From Pseudo-nitzschia pungens (taxonomy: Eukaryota; Bacillariophyta; Bacillariophyceae; Bacillariales; Bacillariaceae), in the NCBI GenBank assembly GCA_037355855.1, contig CM074758.1:3755001-3819000 (forward strand): 64,000 bases of DNA, written 5' to 3'. How positions within the stretch are numbered: position 1 is the first letter of the stretch; each line of letters opens with the position of its first letter. The translations under genes were made by a program, and so were the position numbers. Shown in pieces: positions 53,786-63,639 of this stretch. The notes under the pieces are model-generated. The model was not told where the DNA came from. It made no database searches and was given only the letters and a program-made list of their open reading frames with translations.

Positions 53786-55330
53786 CGCTGAACACCTATC
53801 CAGACCTTAATAAGCCCTTTGAACTGTACACTGATGCCTCAGACCTCCAGCTCGGCGCTGCCATTCTCCAAGATGGCAAGCCCATTGCCTATTGGTCCAA
53901 GAAACTATCTGATGCCCAGAAGAACTATACTACTACGGAGAAAGAACTCCTCGCAATTGTACTCTGTTGCAAAGAGTACCGAAAAATGCTACTTGGTGGT
54001 GTCATCAACGTATACACCGACCACAAGAACCTTACATTCAGGACCCTTTCAGTCCAACGCGTCCTCCGGTGGAGACTATTCCTAGAAGAATTCGGTGTCA
54101 ACCTCACCTATATTGAAGGCAAGAAGAATGTTCTTGCTGATGCCTTCTCCAGACTCCCCCGGATGGATCCACCTACAGTGGGGAAGAAAGAAGCCCTTGG
54201 TAAGGGCACTCTCATCGATTTTTTGAAACTTGAAGTCCCCAAGCAAGATGAAGACCTGTTTTTAGCAGAGTTCCCAAATCTATTCCAACACTTATGCAAT
54301 GACGCAGACCAGGAGTTATACTCTTGTTTGCTGAACAATGAGTGTCTAGTCAACCTATCAAACACCCAAGACTTAGAATGCCCGGTTAACTACAACAAGA
54401 TATACCTCCATCAGCAGAAGGACCCGACTGTCAAGTTCAAGATCCAATCCAAAGCATTCTTCTACCAAGAATTGCAAGGCAATAACATCCTTTGCTATGC
54501 CAACCAATCCAATCCAGACAGCTGGAGAATTTACATACCAAGCTCTCTTACGAATGATACCATCAAATGGTACCATCTCCTGTTGGGTCATTGTGGATCC
54601 ACCAGATTATATAAGACTATCTCAGCTCGCTTCTACGCCGACAACCTGTCCAACTTATGCAAGTCCTACATTTGCCCTGATAATTGCATCCAATACAAGA
54701 GCAGACAAGCTAAATATGGGAAGCTTCCTCCCAAAGAAGCCCCGATATCGCCCTTCGATGAAGTCCACGTCGATCTTATAGGCCCTTGGAAGATTACAGC
54801 TCAAAACAAGACCTACAACTTCAAGGCCCTCACCTGTATTGATCCAGTTACCAACCTTCTTGAAATCATTCGGATCAGAGACAAATCTTCTCAGCATGTC
54901 TCTGATCAGTTCAAGAACTGCTGGCTCTCAAGATATCCTAGACCAAACAGATGTATCCACGACAATGGTGGTGAATTCCTAGGGGCTGAATTCCAACTAA
55001 CTCTCAAACAATATGGAGTCCAGTCAGTCCCCACTACAGTGAAGAATCCACAAGCGAATGCCATCTGCGAGCGAGTCCATCATACAGTGGCTGATATCTT
55101 ACGCGTTCTAGTACATGTCAACCCCCCACAAGTCAATGCGAGAGCCACTCAGCTGATGGACAACGCGCTGGCAACCTGCATGCATGCTTCTAGGTGTGCT
55201 GTCAGTACCTCATTACAGGCATCTCCCGGTTCCCTGGTATTTAACAGGGACATGATGATAGATCTACCACTAACATCCAACCTGCTGGCACTGAAACAAC
55301 TGAGGCAACAGGGAATCAACAGGGCCTCAC
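53786..55330 (+). CDS. pol: Pol of element E, second part (RNase H, integrase, truncated)
   Basis: Begins at the second CGCTG copy and continues [18 protein letters not shown], RNase H, then integrase with VHVDLIGPW, CIHDNGGEF and NAICERVHHT (DD35E). It breaks off at LRQQGINRA, where it fuses to the last part of an LTR; the GPF module is lost. Confidence 0.85.
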
Positions 55331-55371
55331 TTTTTTAGACTACTCCAATTTTTCTACCTTAGAGTGTAACA
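55324..55371 (+). repeat. Remnant of the 3' LTR of element E
   Basis: Sequence TCACTTTTTTAGACTACTCC and onwards to GAGTGTAACA equals the last roughly 50 bp of the 5' LTR (44,761-44,807). The upstream part was deleted with the end of pol. Confidence 0.8.
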
Positions 55372-55638
55372 CCAGATTGCAGATGAACCTGCCTTCCGTT
55401 GGTGGGTACATCATGTCCTTAGAAGAAAGCGAAGGCTTCCCAAGGCTACCAAGAAATCCAACACGTATTGGGATCAAACCCACAAGTATGGCTTGGAACT
55501 GCCCCATTCTATCCCCGAAGCGCTTGCTATTGACAAGAAGACCAGCACAGACTATTGGCAACAAGCGATTGCTAAGGAGATGTGAAACAACGAGATGGCG
55601 TTTGAGCTTGATCCCAGTTGCACCGTAGAGGGCCTCAC
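55372..55638 (+). mobile_element. Copia M1, RT start, ends at element G
   Basis: Continues the copia frame after E: CCAGATTGCAGATGAACCTG reads Q-I-A-D-E-P-A-F-R-W-W-V-H, then THKYGLELPHSIPEALAID, YWQQAIAKEM, a TGA at 55,583-55,585, and NNEMAFELDP. Cut by the LTR of G at 55,639. Confidence 0.75.
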
Positions 55639-55903
55639 TGTAGCATGCTGGCGTAGCCTTACTACGAAAGGCATCTAAATGATTATTAAATCCCGCATGT
55701 ACTCCAATATATATGATATTCATGTATGTATGTTCAGTATATATACACATACAATCTGATACTAATTGGATACTCAAAATATCAAGATAAACAAAGATTC
55801 CCGTGACTTGCTGATTATTGATATTATGCCCGATGAACAATATTGTTGTTCGTTCGCTCATTCATTCCATACTCAAGAAATCATTCCCATCTCGTAAAGT
55901 ATT

Positions 55904-56732
55904 ATGAAGATATCCAGGGTGCTATGATCTGTGCTAAGGCTCCTGTGTAGGAGAGTGTACTGGGGCTACAGACAGCAGCATCCAGTAGCTGACTAACAGG
56001 TGCTGAGCTGAGTGCTGAGCTGTGTGCTAAATGGTTAGCAACAGGCTTAGCAACAGGCTTAGCAACAGGCTTAGCAACAGACCTATCCTGCTTAGTATGG
56101 GTGCTAACAGAAGTTACTAGGGTCGTCGCATACGATTTGTACCGATCGTACGTACCCCGAGTATAGCACCTGTAATGGTGTAGCTAAGTGCTACAGGGTT
56201 AGGGTTGCTAAGCTACGAGATACTGGTGATGCTAACCTACCATGATACCATGCTAAGATACTATGCTACCGCCGGGGTTGGGTCATTGGTGTATAATATG
56301 TACCATGACCGGATACCCGGCCCAAACAGTTACCCAACACGCTAGCACACGATTCGATCTAATTGGAGCTACGCTACTCCGTGCGATACGCTACTCCGTA
56401 GAATACAGTACCGGAGCTACAGAGCCCTGTTATTATACGAGTTAGCGGAACGCTCCGATACGATACAGAGCTGAGCGCGATATATTCACTCTTTCTTTTA
56501 TACTCTAAATTAAAAGCCTATCATGCCCTCCCCTTTCGATCGATTCCGATGTACCTCTAGGGAAGTACCTTATAGTAACTAAGTGTATGCAATAGAACCT
56601 GAACAGTGCCCACTGTAGACTCACGATTTGCCAGGACTTTATGTATTATTATTGTTAGGGCTTTCCCCTATTTTTCAGACGATTACGAGTCGGTTAAATC
56701 TACGAAGATTGCTGACGAGCAAATATCAATGC
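55904..56732. mobile_element. Unclassified 829-bp insertion J in the LTR of G
   Basis: The G LTR reads continuously (CTCGTAAAGTATT-CAACCATT) if this block is removed. AGTATT flanks both sides (55,898-55,903 and 56,733-56,738), a likely 5-6 bp target duplication. Inside are repeats of CTTAGCAACAGG and many GCTAAG/GTGCTA words. No coding frame of note, no clear terminal inverted repeats, no LTR ends. Confidence 0.55.
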
Positions 56733-56886
56733 AGTATTCAACCATTCACAATTTCCTTAATCACACCAATTTTTACAACAATTCATCTTTAAAATACCGC
56801 TATTTCGTATCATTCCAACTAATTCTACCATAGAGTGTTACATAGTAATTACTATCCACTTGAAAGTAGAAGACAAGAACTCAGTA

Positions 56887-58602
56887 ATAATAATATACTT
56901 ATTTAAGCAGGAAAATCCACCGAAGGTGGTTAAAAGCTACTCAGTCTGTAACCAGACTTTATCGTCGCCTCAATCGAAGAGAGGTTAGGCCCCAAGTTGT
57001 AGAATGACGCGTCGCCTCAACCATGGGGGATTATGCCCCAGGTTGTAAAGACGACTATTTTGCAAACAAACCCAAGAATGTGAAAGGGATAGACACAAGC
57101 AAAACTGTCCCTTGGATGATGCTGTAAAGCATCAGTAATGCTAGTGGTCAGCTGACACAAGCAAAACCCTTCCTCAGATACATAGTATTAGTAATGCTAG
57201 TGGTCAGCGTACAAAAGCAAAACTCCTCTCTGAATGCTGGAGTGCAGCATCAGTAATGCGAGTAGTCAGCCCCAAACACATTCCTTACCACCACTCCTTA
57301 CCATTCGTATGGTACCTACAGTACAAAAACAAGCAAAATTTCCCAGGTAATGCTTGTATTTGGTCGAAACACTTAGAGGCAGTGGAGCCTACTACCAAAT
57401 TCATAGAACGAACTTGATCTTCCGTAGTAGCTTGGAAACGGGGGCTCTAAGTGATAACACTTATGGACCATCAGGGCTGTAGGCTTGAAAACAGGTGGCA
57501 GCTGTGCTGTGAACTGGAGGGGTATATGTAGGTGGTAGAGCGTTAAGTAAAGGATACTTAGTGACTTTGGGGCTTGGGTCAGAAAAACAGTAGGTCCATA
57601 ATCGAAAACACTTATGGTCCAGCAGGGCAGTAGACTTGAAAACAGATGACAGCTGAAGTGTGCACCTGAGAGGGTTATGTAGGTAGGAGAGCCTTAAGCA
57701 AGCTGTACTTGGTGGCTTTGGGGCTTGGGTAAGAAAACAGTAGGTCCATAATCGAAAACATTCATGGACCAGCAGGGCAGTAGACTTGAACCATGGACAG
57801 CAGGGCAGTAGACTTGAAAACAGATGACAGTTGAAGTGTGCATCTGAGAGGTATATGTAGGTGGTGGAGCCTTAAGCGAACTGTACTTAGCGGCTTTGGG
57901 GCTTGGGTGAGAAAACAGTAGGACCTTAAGCGAAAACACTTATGGTCCAGCAGGGCAGTAGACTTGGAAACAGATGACATTTATACTGTAAACCTGAGAG
58001 GTATATGTAGATGGTAGAGCCTTAAGCGACCTGTACTTAGCGGCTTTGGGGCTTGGGTCAGAAAACAGTAGGACCATAAGTGAAAACACTTATGGTCCAG
58101 CAGGGCAGTAGACTTGGAAACAGATGACATCTGGAATTTCTTGTAGAAATATTCTTACAGTGGAAGAACCTTAAGTGAGAATCACTTAAGCAGCTTGGAA
58201 ACAGTGTAGAATATTAAGTATAAGATATACTTAAGGGCCTTGAGGGTGGAGCTTGGAAACAGATCAAAGCAGTAAGTAAGACGGCAACAGTATTATTTGC
58301 GAATTGCTGTAGAATCTATACTGGAAGTGCTGTAGAAAATTATGTGTCGGTTTTGGTGATGCTGCTGGATCGATCTCAGCCAAGTGGTGAATTGGCAACC
58401 AAAGCAACCAAACGAAGCAGCCAGCAACTGAACTGACAGCCGAAACAAAGAGCGCAGGTCTTGGTTAATACATGTAGGTCCTGGGGTTGTGATTGGGGGT
58501 GTAAAAGGGAGCGAGATATCGCATGGTAAAGTTGTGTAGAAATCTACGTATTTTTAGTACTGGAACATCGGAACGTCAGACAAAATGCGCGATGCGCAAA
58601 TT
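56887..58602 (-). mobile_element. LINE-like non-autonomous insertion I, 21-bp target duplication
   Basis: Minus strand. Flanked by a 21-bp direct repeat at 56,866-56,886 and 58,603-58,623 (GTAGAAGACAAG...CTCAGTA). 3' end at left: AATAATATAC tail, hairpin CCACC/GGTGG, hairpin AGTCTGGTTACAGACT. 5' end at right: ATTTGCGCATCGCGCATTTT, with the same TGCGC stem as D but a different loop. Middle has the CTTGAAAACAG repeats. 1,716 bp, no LINE coding sequence. Confidence 0.88.
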
Positions 58603-58792
58603 GTAGAAGACAAGAACTCAGTACTGAATCCAAAACATCCTTTATCCTAAACAACAGGGATACATCGATACCCCGACAAGCAAAATCCTACAATCGAAAC
58701 AATAACCGATCGAACGAAACGATCGATATCTACGAAACAACCAATACAATCGATCAAACACCAAATCAATCAAACGCTGCGAACCAAGAAAC

Positions 58793-59547
58793 ATGGCAGG
58801 ATTATACAAAGATCTTCCAATCCCTTACAAGAGAGCCTTTGACAGCTCCAATCCCAAGCTTGTTACGCTAACAGTTTACAATGCTGAGGACCTCTATTCA
58901 CCGACACAGGAGGACTAGAAGAACTCCTACATACAGAAGAAGCATTTCTGAACGCAGCCGAAGATCTCGATCTACCAGCAAACAAATATATCAAATACTT
59001 TGGCAGATGCCTTTGTGTCAATGCTCAGACCAAGTGGAGAGCCTTAACAACAAGCCAACGTGATTACCCAACTACAAGAAATGGATACAAACACACAGTT
59101 TCAGTCTTTATCAAAGAATACTGCAGTGCCAAAGATGCAAAAGACATCATGCACGCTTATCTCCAAAGCTCCAGATCATGCAAGAAGTCTAGCAACGTTT
59201 CATGCAAAGACCATGCAGACCAAATGGAACAGCTCTTCAAATACATTGCAAAACTACAAGGCCATGCTGCTGATCTAAACCATCTGCAACAAATGACCAT
59301 CTTGCTCCACAGCTTTATGACTGAATGGATTGAAGACTACTGCAGAATCCACAGAGGAGTTCGACCACAAACAACTGTACAATTTATAGTGGACCACATG
59401 AATTCCCTCGATCGGTTGAGCAAAAGGAACTCCATCGATAATCCATACGACTCTGATATAAACAGCGTCAGCAACAGCTCTCATTCAAACTCTAATTTGG
59501 ACAGTGACACCGACGCTGAATCCGAAGAAGAAGAAGAACAAGAATGA
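58793..59547 (+). pseudogene. gag: Diverged gag of element G, one frameshift
   Basis: Starts MAGLYKDLPIPYKRAFDSSN at 58,793. Frame changes at about 58,885 to P-L-F-T-D-T-G-G-L-E-E-L-L and continues through CVNAQTKWRAL, EYCSAKDAKDIMHAYLQS and QQMTILLHSFMTEWIEDYC to an acidic end (DTDAESEEEEEQE). Clearly related to the B-family Gag but far diverged and without the Cys-His motif or the poly-Asn tract, so it represents a separate subfamily. Confidence 0.75.
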
Positions 59548-59633
59548 ATATTCCGATTATTAATGTTTTGTAAATTCTCTAAGCACACACAATTTAATAC
59601 TACTCCAAAATTTCTACCTTAGAGTGTTACACC

Positions 59634-60434
59634 CCTGCAATTGCTTCTGCTGTCAAGGCACAGAGGACTATTGGTTGGCACAACTGGCTTCTTGGTAGGT
59701 GGTCTCCTCGCTGGTACCAAATCCAGGCTGACTACTACTCCCACATTGGAAGCAAGCGCTCCCCCAAACGTTGGGCTACAGCTATCATCCATCAGTTCTT
59801 TCTTACCTCCTGGGATCTTTGGACCTATAGGAATGAACGACTCCATGGTCCTGGGGGAACCCTTGATGCTGAACAACACCAATCTCTTGATGCTTCCATC
59901 TCCTCTGAATTGGCCATTGGCGCAGCTGGTGCACTTCCCCAGTCACACTCCCTTTTACAAACCCCTTTCCAAGTCCTACAAGGTTACACCCTGACTGCCA
60001 AGAGGCAGTGGCTTGCAACCATCCACCTTGCCAGGAAGCAGTATGCAGCACCTGTCCAACCGGTGCAGCCATACCAACGAGAGGCTGCTCTCCTACGAGC
60101 CTGGCTTACTGGACCTTAGGGTTGATTCCACTTTGTACCTTGGTTTTTTGTCTTCTGTTCCTGCGTCTCATCCTGTCCCATCCCCTTTGATACTGGGTCT
60201 TCTCCCACTATCTACATTCCCATCTCACTTGCTCTCAAGTCCCTAATTTGTGGGACTTATTTTGTCTCTTTCCCTGTCTGATGTTCAAGGTTTGTTTGAA
60301 AATTTGTTGTTCTACCACTTGGGGTCCTGACTCTCTGTTGGAGGCGACGTTAAAGTCTAGTTACAGACTGAGTAATTTAGTATCGCCTTTGGTGATTAAA
60401 GTTATTTAAATACATATATTATTATTATTATTGA
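59634..60434 (+). mobile_element. 5'-truncated LINE copy K
   Basis: Matches the last 162 codons of LINE C ORF2 in one open frame (59,634-60,119: R-T-I-G-W-H-N-W-L-L-G-R-W-S ... LRAWLTGP), followed by the 3' UTR with the AGTCTAGTTACAGACT hairpin (one change from C), the CGCCTTTGGTG hairpin remnant and a (TTA)n tail near 60,410-60,434. The open frame suggests a fairly recent copy. A target duplication was not found. Confidence 0.85.
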
Positions 60435-61150
60435 AGGAGTGGATGCTAAGGGAGGCCTCTTGCGCCCGGAAGCTGGCGGGGGGGAGGCATGGTGGGTCTG
60501 GCAGTTGCTTAATAGGCGTGTTGGCTTGGACGCTTGTAGGCTGTCAGTGTTGTTGTCAGTGTTGTGCGTGGTGTTTGCGTGTATGTGTATGTAGAGGTAC
60601 AGCTGGGGGTAACAGGGTACAGCAGCAAAAACAAGGCCAACCTTGGTCTGGACAAGCAAAAAGTCCCTGGGGAGCCCAAAAAATATACTGGAGCACACCC
60701 ACAAAAGTCACCGGGGACCTCACAAATTTTTGCTACAAAATGAGCAAAATTTGTCTCTCACTAGGAGCTGGAATCAATTCAAAATTGTGCAAATTTGAAC
60801 AATTTTTGCTCCCACGGCAAATTCCAATCAGATAAGATTCGAAATGCAAAACAGCAGCCCACCGGGAAGCTAGTAGCTTGAAAACAGGGGCTTTAGTAGG
60901 AACAATATCAATGGCAGGGCACACTTAAAAGGCTCAGGAGGGTACTTGAAGTTCAAATTCGCAAGTGGCTTTAAGTGGAAACAGTATTCAGGGGCAATTG
61001 GCTTCAAAACAGGTAGCTTGAGCGAGACACTTAGGGACCAGGGGAGCTGTTTGCTTGAAAACAGGGGCTTTAGTAGAAACACCTAACCGCCGGGGGAAGG
61101 CTTGGGTCTTGAAAACAGTGTCGAACTTGAACAGGGTAGCTCTTAAGTGA
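60435..61150 (-). repeat. LINE 5'-region debris (O)
   Basis: About 60,605-60,700 (ACAGGGTACAGCAGCAAAAA ...) resembles 37,238-37,320 of LINE C, and 60,870-61,150 holds the GGCTTCAAAACAGG/ACACTTAGGGACCAGGG repeats in the same orientation as C. No gene. It abuts the tail of K in the opposite direction. Confidence 0.6.
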
Positions 61151-61189
61151 ATAATAATATACGTATTTAAATAACTTTAATCACCAAAG
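61151..61189 (-). mobile_element. 39-bp LINE 3'-end stub
   Basis: ATAATAATATACGTATTTAA and the next 19 bases equal the extreme 3' end of LINE C (25,953-25,992), including CACCAAAG. It is either an extremely truncated LINE insertion or a recombination footprint at the left edge of M2. Confidence 0.65.
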
Positions 61190-61931
61190 ATGAGTATATC
61201 GGGAACAAGGTCATGATCCAGAGAGGCGACGAACGGCTCAAGTGTACTGTCAAGGCAAGAACTACTGATTTGAATGGCAACCCTTTAGGGAAAAGGGACA
61301 ATTACCCTATTCTTGATACCAGAATGTACGATTTGCAGCTCCCTGATGGTACAGTGGAGCAATAAACGGCAAATATTGTTGCCGAAAACATATACAGTTC
61401 TGTCGACAATGAAGGCCGTATGTTTACCCTACTGGACGAGATCATAGACCACGAGAAAGATGAAACCGCCGTTACGAGATCAAGCATCAAGTCCAACAAG
61501 GTCCTTCCTGTTACAACCAAGGGATGGAGGTTCCTAGTTAGCTGGAAGGATGGGACTGAGTCGTGGTGCAAGTTAGGCGATATCAAGGAGTCTTTTCCTG
61601 TTGAAGCTGCGCAGTATGCTGTTAATAACCAAATTGCAGATGAGCCCGCTTTCAAATGGTGGGTTCATCATGTACTCCGAAGGAAAAGACGACTTCTCAA
61701 GGCCACCAAGAAATCCAACAAGTACTGGGACCGTGCACACAAGTATGGTGTGGAGCTCCCGCACTCTATCCCCGAGGCCCTTGCTATAGACAAGAAGACT
61801 GGAACTGACTATTGGCAGAAGGCTATTGCCAAGGAGATGAAGAACAATGAGATGGCGTTTGAGTTTGACCCCAACTACACTATCAAAGGCCTCAAGGCCA
61901 AAGGATTCAGCAAGATCACGACTCACAACCC
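61190..61931 (+). mobile_element. Second copia fragment M2 (RT-proximal)
   Basis: Corresponds to the M1 segments 43,715-55,638 without insertions: GNKVMIQRGDERLKCTVKAR, MYDLQLPDGTVEQ followed by TAA at 61,363-61,365, DEIIDHEKDETAVT, KWWVHHVLRRKRRLLKATKK, GVELPHSIPEALAIDKKTGT, YWQKAIAKEMKNNEMAFEFD. At about 61,931 it passes directly into an A-type gag. Confidence 0.75.
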
Positions 61932-63192
61932 TTCAACTTCACACAAGAGGATTGGCCAGAAGATGCCACCACAGTGAAGATGAGTGTAGACAGTGAAAAG
62001 GGCGGCGTCGCATTAAGCGACTACCTTAAAGTCCTCACCGGCACTGAAAGACTGGAACTCTTCATCATCTGGAAGAGAGACTTTGACCAGAAAATTGCTG
62101 GCAATGACAAGCTCCAAGGAGACCAGAAACTGGATGTTCTACAGAGGATTCTCGCCAACGAAGCGTTAGCCCTCGTCCAACGGGCACTCGCACGATCCTA
62201 CTATGCGGAACCGAACCACAAAGTACACAACAACAAAATGGTCCAGAAAAAGATCCAGGAGATCGAACAACGCGATCAAATTACCAAAGAAACTCCCTCT
62301 GGGCCACCCAAGGAGACGGCAAAGGAGAACCCCACTCCAAAAGCTGACAAAACGACTGCTACAGCGAAGTCGGATGAGGAAACAGAGCCGGAAGACCTAG
62401 CTCCAATCCCCAAGAAAAGCGTACCAAACGCCCTAGCCCAGTACTACCAGTCTGAGGATACAAGAAGGATGTCATTGAGGAGTGCATGCATGTCCTCAAG
62501 CTCAAAATCTTTGGCAACAACCAGAATGGCAAATGCTCCTATATCCTCCTCAGCAGATTCATGCGGGGGATGCGAGTCGACATGAAACACGGCATCCGCG
62601 CCTGGGCCAATCGAATGGCCGAACTACAGAGCTACCTACCAGAATGTCTCTGGGAAAGGGGCAGTGATCAGGTGGAAACACCAACCAGTTTCACACCGGC
62701 AGAAATGAAGGAAATGTTGGATTCCAACATGACACACTCCCAACGCGAGAAATTGGAACACATTGGATGGGACCTATACGCCCACTCCTTTAACACCACC
62801 ATCGACAAGCTCGAAAATCTGGAAACCACCATCCAGAAGGAGGAGGAACTACAAAAGCGCATCACTGAGCTGGAAAAGAAGAATGGTGGCGCCAAGAAAA
62901 ACCCCAAGGCCACTTCTGGGGGAGGAAACAACCATGGAAAGTCCCCTGGCAAAAAGAAGCGCCCTATGGACAACAGCAACAAACAGCTCTGCAAAACCTG
63001 TGGCAAGGTCCATGCCGGCAAATGCTGGAAACTAACCGGTGGCCCCTCCAAGAAGGGGAAATTTGACCGGGAAACCATCAACTTGCTCAAGGAGCATTTT
63101 GTGGCAAAAGAAGACTCAGACAATGAGCAACATCCCAAACCCCACTGGGGAAGGAACCTATCAAACCACGAGTACTCATATGTGCTGGCCAT
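61932..63192 (+). pseudogene. gag: A-family gag (A2), 5'-truncated, one frameshift
   Basis: From F-N-F-T-Q-E-D-W-P-E-D-A-T-T the sequence follows A Gag; the first dozen residues are missing. Frame changes at about 62,457 (before the ECMHVLKLKIFGN block). The C-terminal nucleocapsid is intact here: CKTCGKVHAGKCWKL, spaced CX2CX3HX3C, which shows what element A lost. Interrupted at 63,193 by the LTR of H. Confidence 0.8.
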
Positions 63193-63507
63193 TGTAACAT
63201 GCTAGCGTAGGCTAGTAGTTACGAATTAATAATTAACCGAATCCCACATGGGATTCAATCGGTACCTATATGTATGATATACATGTATGGATATCCAGTA
63301 TGTATGAACAGGCATACAGAAGAGAGCGATCGTACGATTAAGGTTACATACAGAATATATGTTATATACAGGGATGTAGATTATATGAAGAGGTCGCGAT
63401 GACCTCATCGCTCATTATTTCCTCTCTCTAATTTTAATCCCATCTCGTAAAGTGAAATAACACACAATTATTCACACTACTCCAATTTTCTACCTTAGAG
63501 TGTTACA
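63193..63507 (+). repeat. 5' LTR of element H (B family)
   Basis: 315 bp, TGTAACATGCTAGCG...GAGTGTTACA, left flank GCCAT. Followed by CAGTAATTACTG (63,508-63,519) and TTCAGTACTGAA (63,549-63,560), as in B and E. The 3' LTR lies outside the window. Confidence 0.85.
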
Positions 63508-63639
63508 CAGTAATTACTGTCCGCTTTTACGTAGGAACAGTAGTAGAATTCAGTACTGAAATCTCAAGACAACCAAACCACCCTTAGCCTCAACAACAGA
63601 GGCCCCTTTATCTCCAGCAAACAATCGATCCAACCAACC

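Larger units (their letters stand above)
44517..55371 (+). mobile_element. Gypsy-type element E (B family), containing F, 3' end deleted
   Basis: 5' LTR 44,517-44,807 (TGTGACATGC...GTGTAACA). Target CCAGA duplicated at 44,512-44,516 and 55,372-55,376, and M1 reads on in frame after removal. Gag and Pol are intact up to the insertion of F at 48,156; Pol resumes at 53,786. About 75 codons of Pol and all but the last roughly 50 bp of the 3' LTR are missing, the junction lying near 55,322-55,330. Confidence 0.88.
55639..59632 (+). mobile_element. Decayed gypsy-type element G with insertions J and I
   Basis: 5' LTR begins TGTAGCATGC at 55,639, is interrupted by J (55,904-56,732) and ends TGTTACA at 56,842. 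Its sequence belongs to the 352-bp solo-LTR family. The leader (TAGTAATTACTA...) is interrupted by I (56,887-58,602). A diverged gag follows, and the element ends with a short LTR end (about 59,590-59,632, ...AGAGTGTTACA) without pol. Left flank CTCAC and right flank CCCCT do not match, so the two ends were not made by one simple insertion. Confidence 0.7.

Noticed and set aside
55904..56732. Calling insertion J a DNA transposon (MITE)
   Set aside because: No convincing terminal inverted repeats; only short flanking repeats are visible.
59634..61150. Twin-priming inversion as the explanation for K plus the inverted 5' region
   Set aside because: Twin priming puts the inverted segment upstream of the sense 3' part; here it follows the tail.
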